DNA of 34,498 nt, taken from NCBI GenBank assembly GCA_944390735.1, contig CALXRL010000099.1, positions 1-34,498 of the forward strand, written 5' to 3'. This DNA is from an uncultured Victivallales bacterium (GTDB taxonomy: Bacteria > Verrucomicrobiota > Lentisphaeria > Victivallales > UBA1829). The position numbers and the translations under genes were made by a program. How positions within the stretch are numbered: position 1 is the first letter of the stretch; every line of letters starts with the position of its first letter. Below the pieces are notes generated by a model. The model ran no database searches. It saw only the letters and a list, made by a program, of their open reading frames with translations, and had not been told where the DNA came from. Positions 25,235 to 32,769 of this stretch are shown here, in pieces.

Positions 25235-26566
25235 TTGCCGGAACCGGACATGTTGTGGGTGCAGTTTCTCATTCTGCTGATTCTGATCGGCATGAATGCT
25301 TTTTTCGCCTCCTCGGAGGTCGCTCTGATTTCGCTGAAACACTCTTCGATCCGGAAGCTGATCCAGCGCGGCGGACTGCGGGGAAAGGCTCTGGCCGCCC
25401 TGACCGGCAATACCGGCCGCTTCCTCGCCACCGTGCAGGTGGGGGTGACGCTGGCGGGATTCCTGGCAAGCGCATTCGCTGCCGACTCCTTTTCCGATCC
25501 GCTGACCGGATGGCTGGAACGATGCGGTTTCCATGTTTTCAGTCACGGGGTGCTGGATCTGATTGTCGTGGTGGTCATCACGGTGATCCTCTCGTATGTT
25601 TCGCTGGTTTTCGGCGAGCTGGTGCCCAAGCAGATCGGGATCCGGTATTCGGAATGGATCGCGTTCAACGTGGCGTTGCCCATCCATTTTCTCGCGAACG
25701 CGGCAAAACCGTTTGTCTTTATTCTGAATGCGTCGGTGGATCTCTGCATGAAGGCGTTCGGAACGGCCGGAGAACAGGAGCAGAATGTGACCGAGGAGGA
25801 GATCCGGACCCTGGTCGACATCGGCGGGGAACAGGGGGTGATCTCTCCGGAGAAAAAGGAGATGCTCGAAAATGTGTTCGAATTCAGTTCCCGGGAGGCC
25901 TCCGGAATCATGACCCACCGCACGGAGATTGCGGCAATCAACCTGAATGCCTCGCCCGAAGAGATCGAACGCATTTTTGTCCGCGCGCGATATTCCCGCT
26001 TCCCCGTCTACCGGGGGGATCTGGATGACATCGCCGGCATTGTTCACATCCGCGACTATTTTACGGAGAAGTTCCGGAGGGGCGGTTCTCCGCCGGAGCT
26101 GACTTCCATCATGAAGCCGGCATGGCTCGTGCCGGAAACCATTCGTGCCGACCGTCTCTTCACGGAGATGAAACGGGAAAAAACCGGAATGGCGGTCCTT
26201 CTGGATGAATTCGGCGGAACCGCCGGAATTATCACGAATGCCGATCTGGTTTCCGAAATCGTCGGCTCCTTCGCCGATGCGGACGGCGAGGAACATGAAA
26301 CGCTGGAATCGCTGGGGGAAAACATCTGGAGAGTCGATGCCTCCATCCGTCTTGATCAGCTCAAACGCATGTCGGGAATCTCCCTGCCCGAAGACTCCCG
26401 GTATGATACGCTCGGCGGACTGATCCTGACCCGGATCGGCGGCGTTCCGGGAACCGGAAGTGTCATTGACCTTTCCGAGTCCGGCATCTCTCTGCAGGTC
26501 GAAAGCGTCAAGGGGCAGCATCTCGGAAAGATTGTGCTGCGCCGCGGAGCGTCCTCCAAAAAGTGA
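25235..26566 (+). CDS. CNNM/CorC-type membrane protein (hemolysin C family transporter)
   Basis: A 443-residue protein. An N-terminal DUF21/CNNM transmembrane domain covers about 1-190, with TM segments at 7-27, 65-85, 103-130 and 145-165 and the conserved FFASSEVALISL, VGVTLAGFLASAFA and FGELVPKQIGI. A CBS pair follows (about 205-335: IMTHRTEI, YSRFPVYRG, GIVHIRDYF, MAVLLDEFGGTAGIIT), then a CorC_HlyC domain (about 350-440: VDASIRLDQL). Members are linked to magnesium export or metal tolerance. The start is TTG 25235, four bases after GAGGTG; the next Met (25250) lies about 20 bases from that site. It has its own promoter and is convergent with gatB. Confidence 0.9.
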   Translation: MPEPDMLWVQFLILLILIGMNAFFASSEVALISLKHSSIRKLIQRGGLRGKALAALTGNTGRFLATVQVGVTLAGFLASAFAADSFSDPLTGWLERCGFHVFSHGVLDLIVVVVITVILSYVSLVFGELVPKQIGIRYSEWIAFNVALPIHFLANAAKPFVFILNASVDLCMKAFGTAGEQEQNVTEEEIRTLVDIGGEQGVISPEKKEMLENVFEFSSREASGIMTHRTEIAAINLNASPEEIERIFVRARYSRFPVYRGDLDDIAGIVHIRDYFTEKFRRGGSPPELTSIMKPAWLVPETIRADRLFTEMKREKTGMAVLLDEFGGTAGIITNADLVSEIVGSFADADGEEHETLESLGENIWRVDASIRLDQLKRMSGISLPEDSRYDTLGGLILTRIGGVPGTGSVIDLSESGISLQVESVKGQHLGKIVLRRGASSKK

Positions 26567-26689
26567 CTCTTGTCACCAGTCTCCGATTCCCCTCTCTCTT
26601 TCTTGTGTGTGCCCAAAGAGACCGTTTTGCTTTTCCCTTCCGGTACCGGGCGGCATCCCGTCCGGACGTTCTCCATCCGACGTTTCTCA

Positions 26690-26720
26690 GCCGGACGATC
26701 CGGATCCGGCGTTCCCTTTT
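26690..26720 (+). terminator. Weak terminator candidate between corC-like gene and gatB
   Basis: GCCGGA (26690-26695) and TCCGGC (26705-26710) with a nine-base loop, then GTTCCCTTTT. The T tract is broken. It is the only hairpin I trust in the 198-base convergent gap. Confidence 0.35.
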
Positions 26721-26764
26721 CGGAATACGGAACAGCGGAGCGGAATGCCGGTCGGAAGGATTGG

Positions 26765-28207
26765 TCAGGAGAGTTTTTCCTTCAGCAGCTTCAGGACCAT
26801 CTGCGGATTCGCTTTTCCGCGGCTGGTTTTCATGACCTGTCCCACCAGATATTGAATTACGGCGGTCTTGCCGTCGCGGTACTGCTGCACCTGAGCGGGG
26901 TTCGCGGCAATGACCTGATCGACGAATCCGGTGATCGCGGATTCATCGGAGACCTGCACAAGTCCCTTTTCGCGGACGATGGCATCCGGTTCCTTTCCGG
27001 TCTGGAACATCTCTTCGAATACGGTTTTCGCAATTTTTCCGTTGATGGCGCCTGACTGGATCAGATCCACCATCGCCGCCAGGGATTCCGGACGGATTCT
27101 GCAATCCGCCAGTTCCGTTTTGGTCTCTCCGAGCAGACGCATGAAATCGCCGATGATCCAGTTCGCCACCAGTTTCGGAGCTTTGGATTTGCCTGCCGCG
27201 GCTTCGAAATAGTCGGCGAACGCCTTGTCCAGCGTGAGCACATGGGCGTCGTAAGGGGTCAGGGCGTAGTCGCGGACGTAGCGCTCGCGCTTCTGTTCCG
27301 GAAGTTCGGGCAGCGACCGGCGGATGGTTTCGATCTCCTCGTCCGTAAGAAGAACGGGCATCAGATCGGGTTCGGGGAAATAGCGGTAATCGTTGGCGTT
27401 CTCCTTGCCGCGCATGAGGTAGGACTCACGGGTGTCGTCGTTCCAGCCGCGGGTCTCCTGTTCAACCTCTTCGCCGGACTCCAGAAGAACGATCTGGCGC
27501 CGGATCTCATAGTTGATGGCGCGGTGGACGGCGCTGAAGCTGTTCAGGTTCTTGAGCTCCACCTTGGTGCCGAAGGCCGTATCGCCTTTGTGACGGAGCG
27601 AGATGTTGACATCGCAGCGCATCTGTCCCTTTTCCATATCGCAGTCGCCGATGTCGCCGTACTGCATGATCTGTTTGAGGGCGGTCAGATAGGCGTATGC
27701 CTCGTCCGCGCTTCGCATGTCCGGTTCGCTGACGATCTCCATGAGGGGAACGCCCGCCCGGTTGAAATCCACTCCGGTGCAGTCTCCGAAATGAACGGAT
27801 TTTGCCACATCCTCCTCCAGATGGATGCGCGTCAGTCCGATGAATTTATCCGCCATCTCCTCTCCGGAGAATCCTTTTCCGCAGATATGGATTTTCCCCG
27901 CGAGGCAGAAGGGCATGTCGTACTGGGTGAGCTGATAATTCTTCGGCATGTCCGGATAAAAATAACTTTTGCGGTCGAATTTGCTTTTGTTGGGAATGCG
28001 GCAGGAGGTCATGAGTCCGGCGGCAATGGTTTTGCGGATGGCCTCCCGGTTCGGCGTCGGCAGCACCCCGGGATGTCCCATGCAGACGGGACAGACGTGT
28101 GTGTTGGGCGCCGCTCCATAATGATTCGGGCATTTGCAAAACATTTTGGAAGCCGTTTTGACCTGCACATGCACTTCCAAACCGATGACTGCTTCGTATC
28201 CGGCCAT
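26765..28207 (-). CDS. gatB: Asp/Glu-tRNA amidotransferase subunit B
   Basis: A 480-residue subunit of the GatCAB complex, which turns Glu-tRNA(Gln) or Asp-tRNA(Asn) into the amidated forms. It opens YEAVIGLEVHVQVKTASKMF, with the zinc-type cysteines as CKCPN and CPVCMG. It continues with SYFYPDMPKNYQLTQYD, VDFNRAGVPLMEIVSEPD and RCDVNISLR. The helical tail domain and the YqeY-like end (AAMVDLIQSGAINGKIAKTVFEEM, VGQVMKTSRGKANP) are complete. AGGAG precedes ATG 28207. gatA and gatC are not adjacent. Its presence shows that the organism uses indirect amide-tRNA synthesis. Confidence 0.97.
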   Translation of the reverse strand: MAGYEAVIGLEVHVQVKTASKMFCKCPNHYGAAPNTHVCPVCMGHPGVLPTPNREAIRKTIAAGLMTSCRIPNKSKFDRKSYFYPDMPKNYQLTQYDMPFCLAGKIHICGKGFSGEEMADKFIGLTRIHLEEDVAKSVHFGDCTGVDFNRAGVPLMEIVSEPDMRSADEAYAYLTALKQIMQYGDIGDCDMEKGQMRCDVNISLRHKGDTAFGTKVELKNLNSFSAVHRAINYEIRRQIVLLESGEEVEQETRGWNDDTRESYLMRGKENANDYRYFPEPDLMPVLLTDEEIETIRRSLPELPEQKRERYVRDYALTPYDAHVLTLDKAFADYFEAAAGKSKAPKLVANWIIGDFMRLLGETKTELADCRIRPESLAAMVDLIQSGAINGKIAKTVFEEMFQTGKEPDAIVREKGLVQVSDESAITGFVDQVIAANPAQVQQYRDGKTAVIQYLVGQVMKTSRGKANPQMVLKLLKEKLS

Positions 28208-28237
28208 GCTGAAAATCTCCTGTTGAATTCAAGCTGT

Positions 28238-28266
28238 ACAATAGCGCGAAAACAGGTCCGATTCAA
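28238..28266 (-). promoter_or_regulatory. gatB promoter
   Basis: Minus strand: TTGAAT (28266-28261), 17 bases, TATTGT (28243-28238), 31 bases before the gatB start codon. Confidence 0.6.
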
Positions 28267-28428
28267 GTTGAAATCCCGAAAAACAGGAGAAGAAGCCTCT
28301 CCCGGAGTTCGGAAGACGCCTCCCCCCGCCGGAATCCCCTCCTGTTCAGGCAACGTCCGCCCCTTTTCTCCGACTGCCGCAGTCCGACGCCCCTCGGAAA
28401 TCCGAACGCCGGCAGCTTTCCCCGCGAC

Positions 28429-29355
28429 TCACTCCGGGTCCCCGGAGGATTCGTCCGGAACGCTCCCCGCGGAGAAGAGTTTCGGCGATCTGCCGAAGGT
28501 TTTCCGAAAGGCCGTGGAGAAGTTCAGGGCATTCTCATAGCCGACCCGGGAGGCAATCTCCTTGACCGACAACGTGTGCTGTTCCAGCATCCGCGCCGCC
28601 TGACGCATCCGGATTTCGGTCAGATACCGGTGCGGCGTACTGCCCAGATGACGCCGGAAAAGACGAAGCAGTCCGGACTCACTGATCCCCGCCTCCCGTG
28701 CCAGAGCCTCTCCCCGAAGCGGCATGTCGTATTCCCTCCCGATTTTCTCCAGAACACGCTTCAGATTCTCCGGAAGAGGCGACCGGACATCCGGTGCATG
28801 CAGATACTGGATCAATTCAAAACAGAGATTCGAGATCTTCCTGCGGACTGCGGGGCGGCTGCTCTCCGGAAGCAGGTCCCCGAGACTCTCCAGCATGCGC
28901 CCCGGGATTTCCGGCGCCGGCAGCGTCAGAACCGGGTGATCCGTCAGCCCGCTTTCCGCCGTGATCGCCCGCAGAAGCGGCCCGGAGATCAGAGCCGCGG
29001 AACGATCGCACAGGTGCGGCGTCAGAATCTCATACTCCGTATCCGGCGCAAGGAAAAACAGGTCGCCAGCCTTCGCCATCGCATAGAACGAGCCGCAGCG
29101 GATCGCCGTCTCCCCCGAATGGACCAGACCGAGATTCAGAAACGGAGGATGCTCCCGGCGATGGTGATCTCCCGTCCATGACCGCGTCCGGCAGAACAGC
29201 TCACATTGCAGAAATTCCTCTTTCCCGTATTCCCGCGGATGCTCATAGCGGAGAAAACAGTGGTGCTCCGTCGTGTAATACCGCTCCCGGCCCCGCCTGT
29301 GATAACACTTCGATTTCCGGTCCGAAAACAGCGCCATGATGTCGGATGAATCCAT
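28429..29355 (-). CDS. AraC-family regulator of the divergent xylanase gene
   Basis: A 308-residue regulator. The N-terminal 170 residues form a cupin-like sensor (LGLVHSGETAIRCGSFYAMAKAGDLFFLAPDTEYEI). The C-terminal 100 residues carry the two AraC helix-turn-helix units, ALAREAGISESGLLRLFRRHLGSTPHRYL and SVKEIASRVGYENALNFSTAFRKTFGRSP. ATG 29355 is used; its ribosome site is poor (AGAAG). It is divergent from the GH10 gene with 155 bases between start codons, and three TTCAAATG words lie there. It probably senses a xylan breakdown product, controls the xylanase and regulates itself. Confidence 0.88.
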   Translation of the reverse strand: MDSSDIMALFSDRKSKCYHRRGRERYYTTEHHCFLRYEHPREYGKEEFLQCELFCRTRSWTGDHHRREHPPFLNLGLVHSGETAIRCGSFYAMAKAGDLFFLAPDTEYEILTPHLCDRSAALISGPLLRAITAESGLTDHPVLTLPAPEIPGRMLESLGDLLPESSRPAVRRKISNLCFELIQYLHAPDVRSPLPENLKRVLEKIGREYDMPLRGEALAREAGISESGLLRLFRRHLGSTPHRYLTEIRMRQAARMLEQHTLSVKEIASRVGYENALNFSTAFRKTFGRSPKLFSAGSVPDESSGDPE

Positions 29356-29369
29356 GAAAGTGACTTCTT

Positions 29370-29430
29370 TTCAAATGTTTTTCCGGTTATTCAAATGCAG
29401 TATAGCATAAAAAGGCTGGTTTTTCAAATG
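29370..29430. repeat. Three TTCAAATG boxes between the AraC gene and the xylanase gene
   Basis: The same word, in the same direction, occurs at 29370-29377, 29390-29397 and 29423-29430. The last two share a longer context, GGTTATTCAAATGC and GGTTTTTCAAATGC (13 of 14 bases). The first two are 20 bases apart, about two helical turns; the third is 33 bases further. The third overlaps the -35 box of the AraC promoter. Direct repeats of this spacing are typical AraC-family sites. Confidence 0.6.
29399..29427 (-). promoter_or_regulatory. Promoter of the AraC gene
   Basis: Minus strand: TTGAAA (29427-29422), 17 bases, TATACT (29404-29399), 44 bases before ATG 29355. The -35 box is part of the third TTCAAATG box. 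Confidence 0.65.
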
Positions 29431-29444
29431 CTTTTTCCTATAGT
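29416..29444 (+). promoter_or_regulatory. Activator-type promoter of the xylanase gene
   Basis: TATAGT (29439-29444) is good, but at 17 bases upstream there is only CTGGTT (29416-29421), a poor -35 box. That fits a promoter needing an activator bound at the boxes upstream. Confidence 0.5.
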
Positions 29445-29510
29445 ATCCGAATGCGGGGCATTTCCGTCGCCGCAAAGGTCCGTCAGAATTCAATCAGGGA
29501 GGAAATCATC

Positions 29511-30848
29511 ATGGAGAGTGCTTTGACACCGCTGGAAAAAACGGAAAAACTCCTGTACAGGTTCGATCATCCGAAAGCCGGAACCTGGGAGCGCGTCGAT
29601 CTTGACATCAAACGCAACCGGATGGGATGGGGTACGGTCTTTTTGAAGGATGCTTCCGGAATCCCCCGGAAGAACTGCGAGATCCGGGTCCGCCAGAAAT
29701 CCCACGACTTTCAATTCGGATGCAATGCGTTCAAACTCGGAAACTTTGCGGACCCCGGGAAAAATGCCGCCTATGAAGAGTTCTTCAAACGCGTCTTCAA
29801 CGAGGCCGTGGTTCCGTTTCTCTGGGATTCCACGGAACCGGAACAGGGAAAATTCCGCTTCGCCGCCGACAGCCCCGCCATGGATCGCCGTCCGCCCGCC
29901 GATCTGCTCATCGACTGGTGCGAACAGAACCGGATCGCTCCGAAAGGACACTGGATGTTCTGCGACAATTTTGTCCCCCGCTGGCTTCCCCGCGATTCCC
30001 GGGACGTGATGATCCTGGTCGAAAAAAGGATCGCCGAACTTGCGGAACGCTACGCTTCGCGTGTCCGCAAATGGGATGTCGTCAACGAGTCGTTCACCTA
30101 CCATCCGCGGAAAAATCCCGCGATCGGCGATGCGGCTGTCCCCGAAGATTACGTCCGGCAGATTTTCAAAATGGCGGAAAAGTATTTTCCCGTCACCTCC
30201 GAATTCATTTACAATGACGGAACGGAGATCTCATTCCGCGCCTTTGCCCATGAGAGTTCTCCGATGTTCCTTCTTGCGGACCGTCTCCTCCGCCGTGGCG
30301 TTAAGCTCGACGGTCTCGGCCTTCAGTTCCATCTGTACGGTGCCCTGGAAGACGCCATGCGCATGAGGGTCAAAAGTTTCTTTGATCCCGCTCATATTCT
30401 TCAAGTTCTCGATCAGCTCGGTCATCTTCGTCTTCCGCTTCACATTTCGGAAATTTCGATTCCCACCTATCCGGAGCTTCCGCGGGAGCCGGCAGAGGAG
30501 CTTCAGGCCCGTCTTCTGCGAAATTTCTACCGTCTGTGGTTCAGTCAGGAAAACTGCAGTTCCATCGTCTACTGGAATCTCTGCGACAAGACCGCTCTGG
30601 GCGACGAAAGCCGCTATGACGCCGGCCTCATCAGCGTGGATTTCAAGGAGAAACCCTCCTATCGGATGCTGGATCAGCTGATCAATCACGAATGGCACAC
30701 GGAATGCACCATCGTCACCGATGAAAACGGCGAGGCTTCCTGGAATGGTTTCTATGGAGAATATGAACTCGAATTTGCCGGAAGTGCCCACTCCGTCGGT
30801 CTGACTTCGCGCAGCGAAAACGAGTACTCGTTCCTTCTGGCGGAATAA
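29511..30848 (+). CDS. Endo-1,4-beta-xylanase-like enzyme, family GH10, cytoplasmic
   Basis: A 445-residue enzyme. After a 90-residue N-terminal beta domain (WERVDLDIKRNRMGWG..., RKSHDFQFGCNAF) comes the GH10 barrel. KGHWMFCDNFVPRWL matches the family's substrate region, WDVVNES gives the acid/base at Glu193, and LHISEISIP gives the nucleophile at Glu314. About 50 residues of beta structure (TDENGEASWNGFYGEYEL) close the protein. ATG 29511 follows AGGGAGG; the frame is open from 29451 but lacks a site there. There is no signal peptide, so it likely cuts imported xylo-oligosaccharides rather than xylan itself. It is controlled with the divergent AraC gene. Confidence 0.9.
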   Translation: MESALTPLEKTEKLLYRFDHPKAGTWERVDLDIKRNRMGWGTVFLKDASGIPRKNCEIRVRQKSHDFQFGCNAFKLGNFADPGKNAAYEEFFKRVFNEAVVPFLWDSTEPEQGKFRFAADSPAMDRRPPADLLIDWCEQNRIAPKGHWMFCDNFVPRWLPRDSRDVMILVEKRIAELAERYASRVRKWDVVNESFTYHPRKNPAIGDAAVPEDYVRQIFKMAEKYFPVTSEFIYNDGTEISFRAFAHESSPMFLLADRLLRRGVKLDGLGLQFHLYGALEDAMRMRVKSFFDPAHILQVLDQLGHLRLPLHISEISIPTYPELPREPAEELQARLLRNFYRLWFSQENCSSIVYWNLCDKTALGDESRYDAGLISVDFKEKPSYRMLDQLINHEWHTECTIVTDENGEASWNGFYGEYELEFAGSAHSVGLTSRSENEYSFLLAE

Positions 30849-30950
30849 CTCCTCTCTGCCGGATTCTCTCCGCATCCCCTTCCGCATCTCCTTCCGCTGC
30901 CGCCTCCTCCTTCGCTCCCCCCCCCGCAGGGTCCGAGGCGAGGATGCGGG

Positions 30951-31003
30951 AAAAAACAATCCGCTCCCCGTGAGACTCCCCCGAATCTCCCGGAGGAGCG
31001 GAT
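30951..31003 (-). terminator. Minus-strand intrinsic terminator with no gene assigned to it
   Basis: Nine-base perfect arms ATCCGCTCC and GGAGCGGAT (30959-30967 and 30995-31003) are followed on the minus strand by TGTTTTTT (30958-30951). The loop can form a second stem (GAGA/TCTC). The plus strand has no T run after the hairpin, so it does not serve the xylanase gene. Confidence 0.7.
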
Positions 31004-31414
31004 CGCCCGTTGCGGTGTTGATTCCGACTCCCCCGAACCGGAACAAACATCGCGCCGCTCTTATGGAACCTTCCGCCATTTCGGTTTCCGCTTTGGAAAA
31101 GAGACTGTTTCTCCATTGATACCCCTCGTTTTCAACAGAGAAACAATCCAGTGGAAGCGGTTTCCGGCGTCTCTTCTCTCCCTGCGCTGTTCTTTTTTCT
31201 CCCCCCTCGGATTCCGCCGAGACCGCTTCCGATACGACTCCTTCTCTTTCCGATGTCCGGTCCCCTGCCGCTGACATCCCCCTCCTGGAATTCCCGGAAT
31301 TCGTATTTCCCCCCTCAAGAAAACCTTTCATAGTGCGGACTGTTCCGTTTTTCGATATCGTCGTTCCGCAGATGCCGACTGCGGCTGATCTCCTGTAATA
31401 ACTGGTTTATCTTT
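30951..31414 (-). ncRNA. Candidate untranslated transcript of about 460 bases
   Basis: A promoter at 31448-31421 and a terminator at 31003-30951 bracket this stretch. A CCGCAG/CTGCGG hairpin (31367-31385) lies near the expected 5' end. I could not match it to RNase P RNA, tmRNA, SRP RNA or 6S RNA by their conserved words. A frame from ATG 31331 is open throughout but passes through the terminator and has a biased, Arg/Gly-rich product without recognisable parts. It may be a stable RNA, a decayed gene, or nothing. Confidence 0.25.
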
Positions 31415-31420
31415 GTAAAT

Positions 31421-31448
31421 AATCTATCCTGAAAAAGAGAAAAATCAA
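31421..31448 (-). promoter_or_regulatory. Minus-strand promoter with an A/T-rich upstream element
   Basis: Minus strand: TTGATT (31448-31443), 16 bases, TAGATT (31426-31421). Immediately upstream (31455-31490) are long A and T tracts that could act as an UP element. Confidence 0.45.
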
Positions 31449-31664
31449 ATGAAAGAGGGAAATTTTTTTGAAAAAAAATTAAAATGCGATTGAAAAAGAG
31501 TTGTTTTTGAATATCAATGATACGAATTTCTTTTCGATGATTTCGGATTCCGGTCTTCCTAACAGGAATCCGGAAAAATGAAAATTTCTTTTCCGAAAGG
31601 ACACGGGACCGCAAAAAGGAGGATTTAATCCAGATTCCGCGACTCCCTTTCTTCCAGATGAGAA

Positions 31665-31693
31665 CTCCTTCCCCGGAAGATACGGGGAAGGAG
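31665..31693 (-). terminator. Strong hairpin after the polytopic membrane protein gene
   Basis: Eleven-base perfect arms CTCCTTCCCCG (31665-31675) and CGGGGAAGGAG (31683-31693) with a seven-base loop, 57 bases past the stop at 31750. On the minus strand only TTCTCATCT follows, so the T tract is poor. It may stop transcription or protect the mRNA end. Confidence 0.5.
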
Positions 31694-31749
31694 AGGCCGG
31701 GAGAAAAGGAGCGATTTGGTAAAACTTTGATATTTTCTGTAAATTTATT

Positions 31750-32769
31750 TCAGAATGGTCCGTTGTTTTGCGATTGGCGTTCGGGCCGGATGATGAAACG
31801 GTCGATTCCCTGTTCGGCGGCCGGCGGGGGGCTCACTTCCGCGGAGCGGATTCCGGGATCACCGAAATATTCAAGAATAAACTGCCATCTTGTATAGAGG
31901 ATCGGCAGGAGAACGACCGTTGAAATATACGGGATCAGCAGCAGAAAATATCCGATGCAGCAGCAGGTGACGATCAGGAACGCGAGAATCGCCAGCGAGG
32001 CGAGAATCTGAATGAGGATCAGAAGCAGGAGATATTTCAGAAAGCGGAACGGCTCTTTCCGGACGGCCTCCAGCGTGGCCAGCAGCGCGACTCCGCCCGA
32101 GACCCCTTTCCGGTACATGAGCAGCGCCCCGTAATCATGAAAGAAGATGTTCAGAATGAAAAGTCCGAGAGATCCCAGAAATGCGATTGCGACAAGCGCT
32201 CCTGCCCCTCCCAGACAGAGCGGCTGAAGTTCCGGCGGAATCATGTTGTAGTTCAGCCACGGGGTGTGAGGAAGAAGCTCTTTTTCCGCAAAGGCATTCA
32301 CAACGGGGCCCGTAAACGGCAGAAGCCCCGGAATGGCGAGAAGCGCACAGAACACATGGCCGAGGAAGAAGCCGAGTTTGATGTGAAAGAACGAGGCGGC
32401 CGGAGCCTGGAAGCGTCTCCATCGGCTGCCGAGGCGCTCGGCGTCCGCTCCCCGGACGAGCATATCAAGAAAAAGGAACCGTCCCCGGCTGCTGAGCCAG
32501 TAGAAGAGCAGGGTCAGCGCAAGTCCGAGAAGAATCAGAACCGCCAGCAGGATCAGAAAGGCTGTGAAATGATCGGTTATCATGGAAGTCGCACTTTTCC
32601 GCGCATCCGGCTGGATGAAATGAAATCCGAATCCGCCTCCGGAATCCAGAGTTGCGAGAAACGCCGGAAAAGCCAGCGTGAACCAGAGCGGAAGCGAGAA
32701 CGGGGAAAACAATGTTGTTTTCATTTTGCGGAATGCCCGCAGGAGCGCTTCGAATCCATTATTCTGCAT
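31750..32769 (-). CDS. Polytopic membrane protein of unknown function
   Basis: A 339-residue protein with about six hydrophobic segments: near residues 24-45, 68-90, 128-155, 188-210, 240-262 and 262-290 (for example FLILLAVLILLGLALTLLFYWL and LLLLILIQILASLAILAFLIVTCCCIGYFLLLIPYI). SRGRFLFLDMLVRG follows the second, and the C-terminus is a polar cytoplasmic tail. The pattern resembles membrane-domain families of unknown role found in many bacteria; I cannot name one. Met 32769 is chosen over the longer frame because upstream residues are Arg/Pro-rich and antisense-like. It overlaps the end of the peptidase gene by 11 bases, so the two are translated together. Confidence 0.75.
   Translation of the reverse strand: MQNNGFEALLRAFRKMKTTLFSPFSLPLWFTLAFPAFLATLDSGGGFGFHFIQPDARKSATSMITDHFTAFLILLAVLILLGLALTLLFYWLSSRGRFLFLDMLVRGADAERLGSRWRRFQAPAASFFHIKLGFFLGHVFCALLAIPGLLPFTGPVVNAFAEKELLPHTPWLNYNMIPPELQPLCLGGAGALVAIAFLGSLGLFILNIFFHDYGALLMYRKGVSGGVALLATLEAVRKEPFRFLKYLLLLILIQILASLAILAFLIVTCCCIGYFLLLIPYISTVVLLPILYTRWQFILEYFGDPGIRSAEVSPPPAAEQGIDRFIIRPERQSQNNGPF

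Larger units (their letters stand above)
30849..31749. other. About 900 bases without a credible gene
   Basis: Left half: C/T-rich on the plus strand, crossed by a long minus-strand frame (to 31331) that runs on into the xylanase and has no familiar sequence. Right half: very A/T-rich with A tracts (31461-31485). The only structured signals are a minus-strand promoter, two hairpins and a minus-strand terminator, listed separately. They outline a possible transcript with no assigned product. Confidence 0.5.

Noticed and set aside
30231..31331. 366-codon minus-strand frame from 31331 into the xylanase gene
   Set aside because: It passes through a strong minus-strand terminator, runs antisense to the GH10 gene, and has an Arg/Gly/Glu-biased product with no motif. 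The interval is kept only as a possible RNA or decayed region.
31361..31400. Start of a known structural RNA such as RNase P RNA or tmRNA
   Set aside because: None of the conserved words of those RNAs is present on either strand between 30951 and 31490.
31658..31897. 79-codon plus-strand frame after AGGAGG-like bases at 31616
   Set aside because: The nearest ATG is about 35 bases from the ribosome-like site, and the frame overlaps the convergent membrane protein gene and a strong hairpin.
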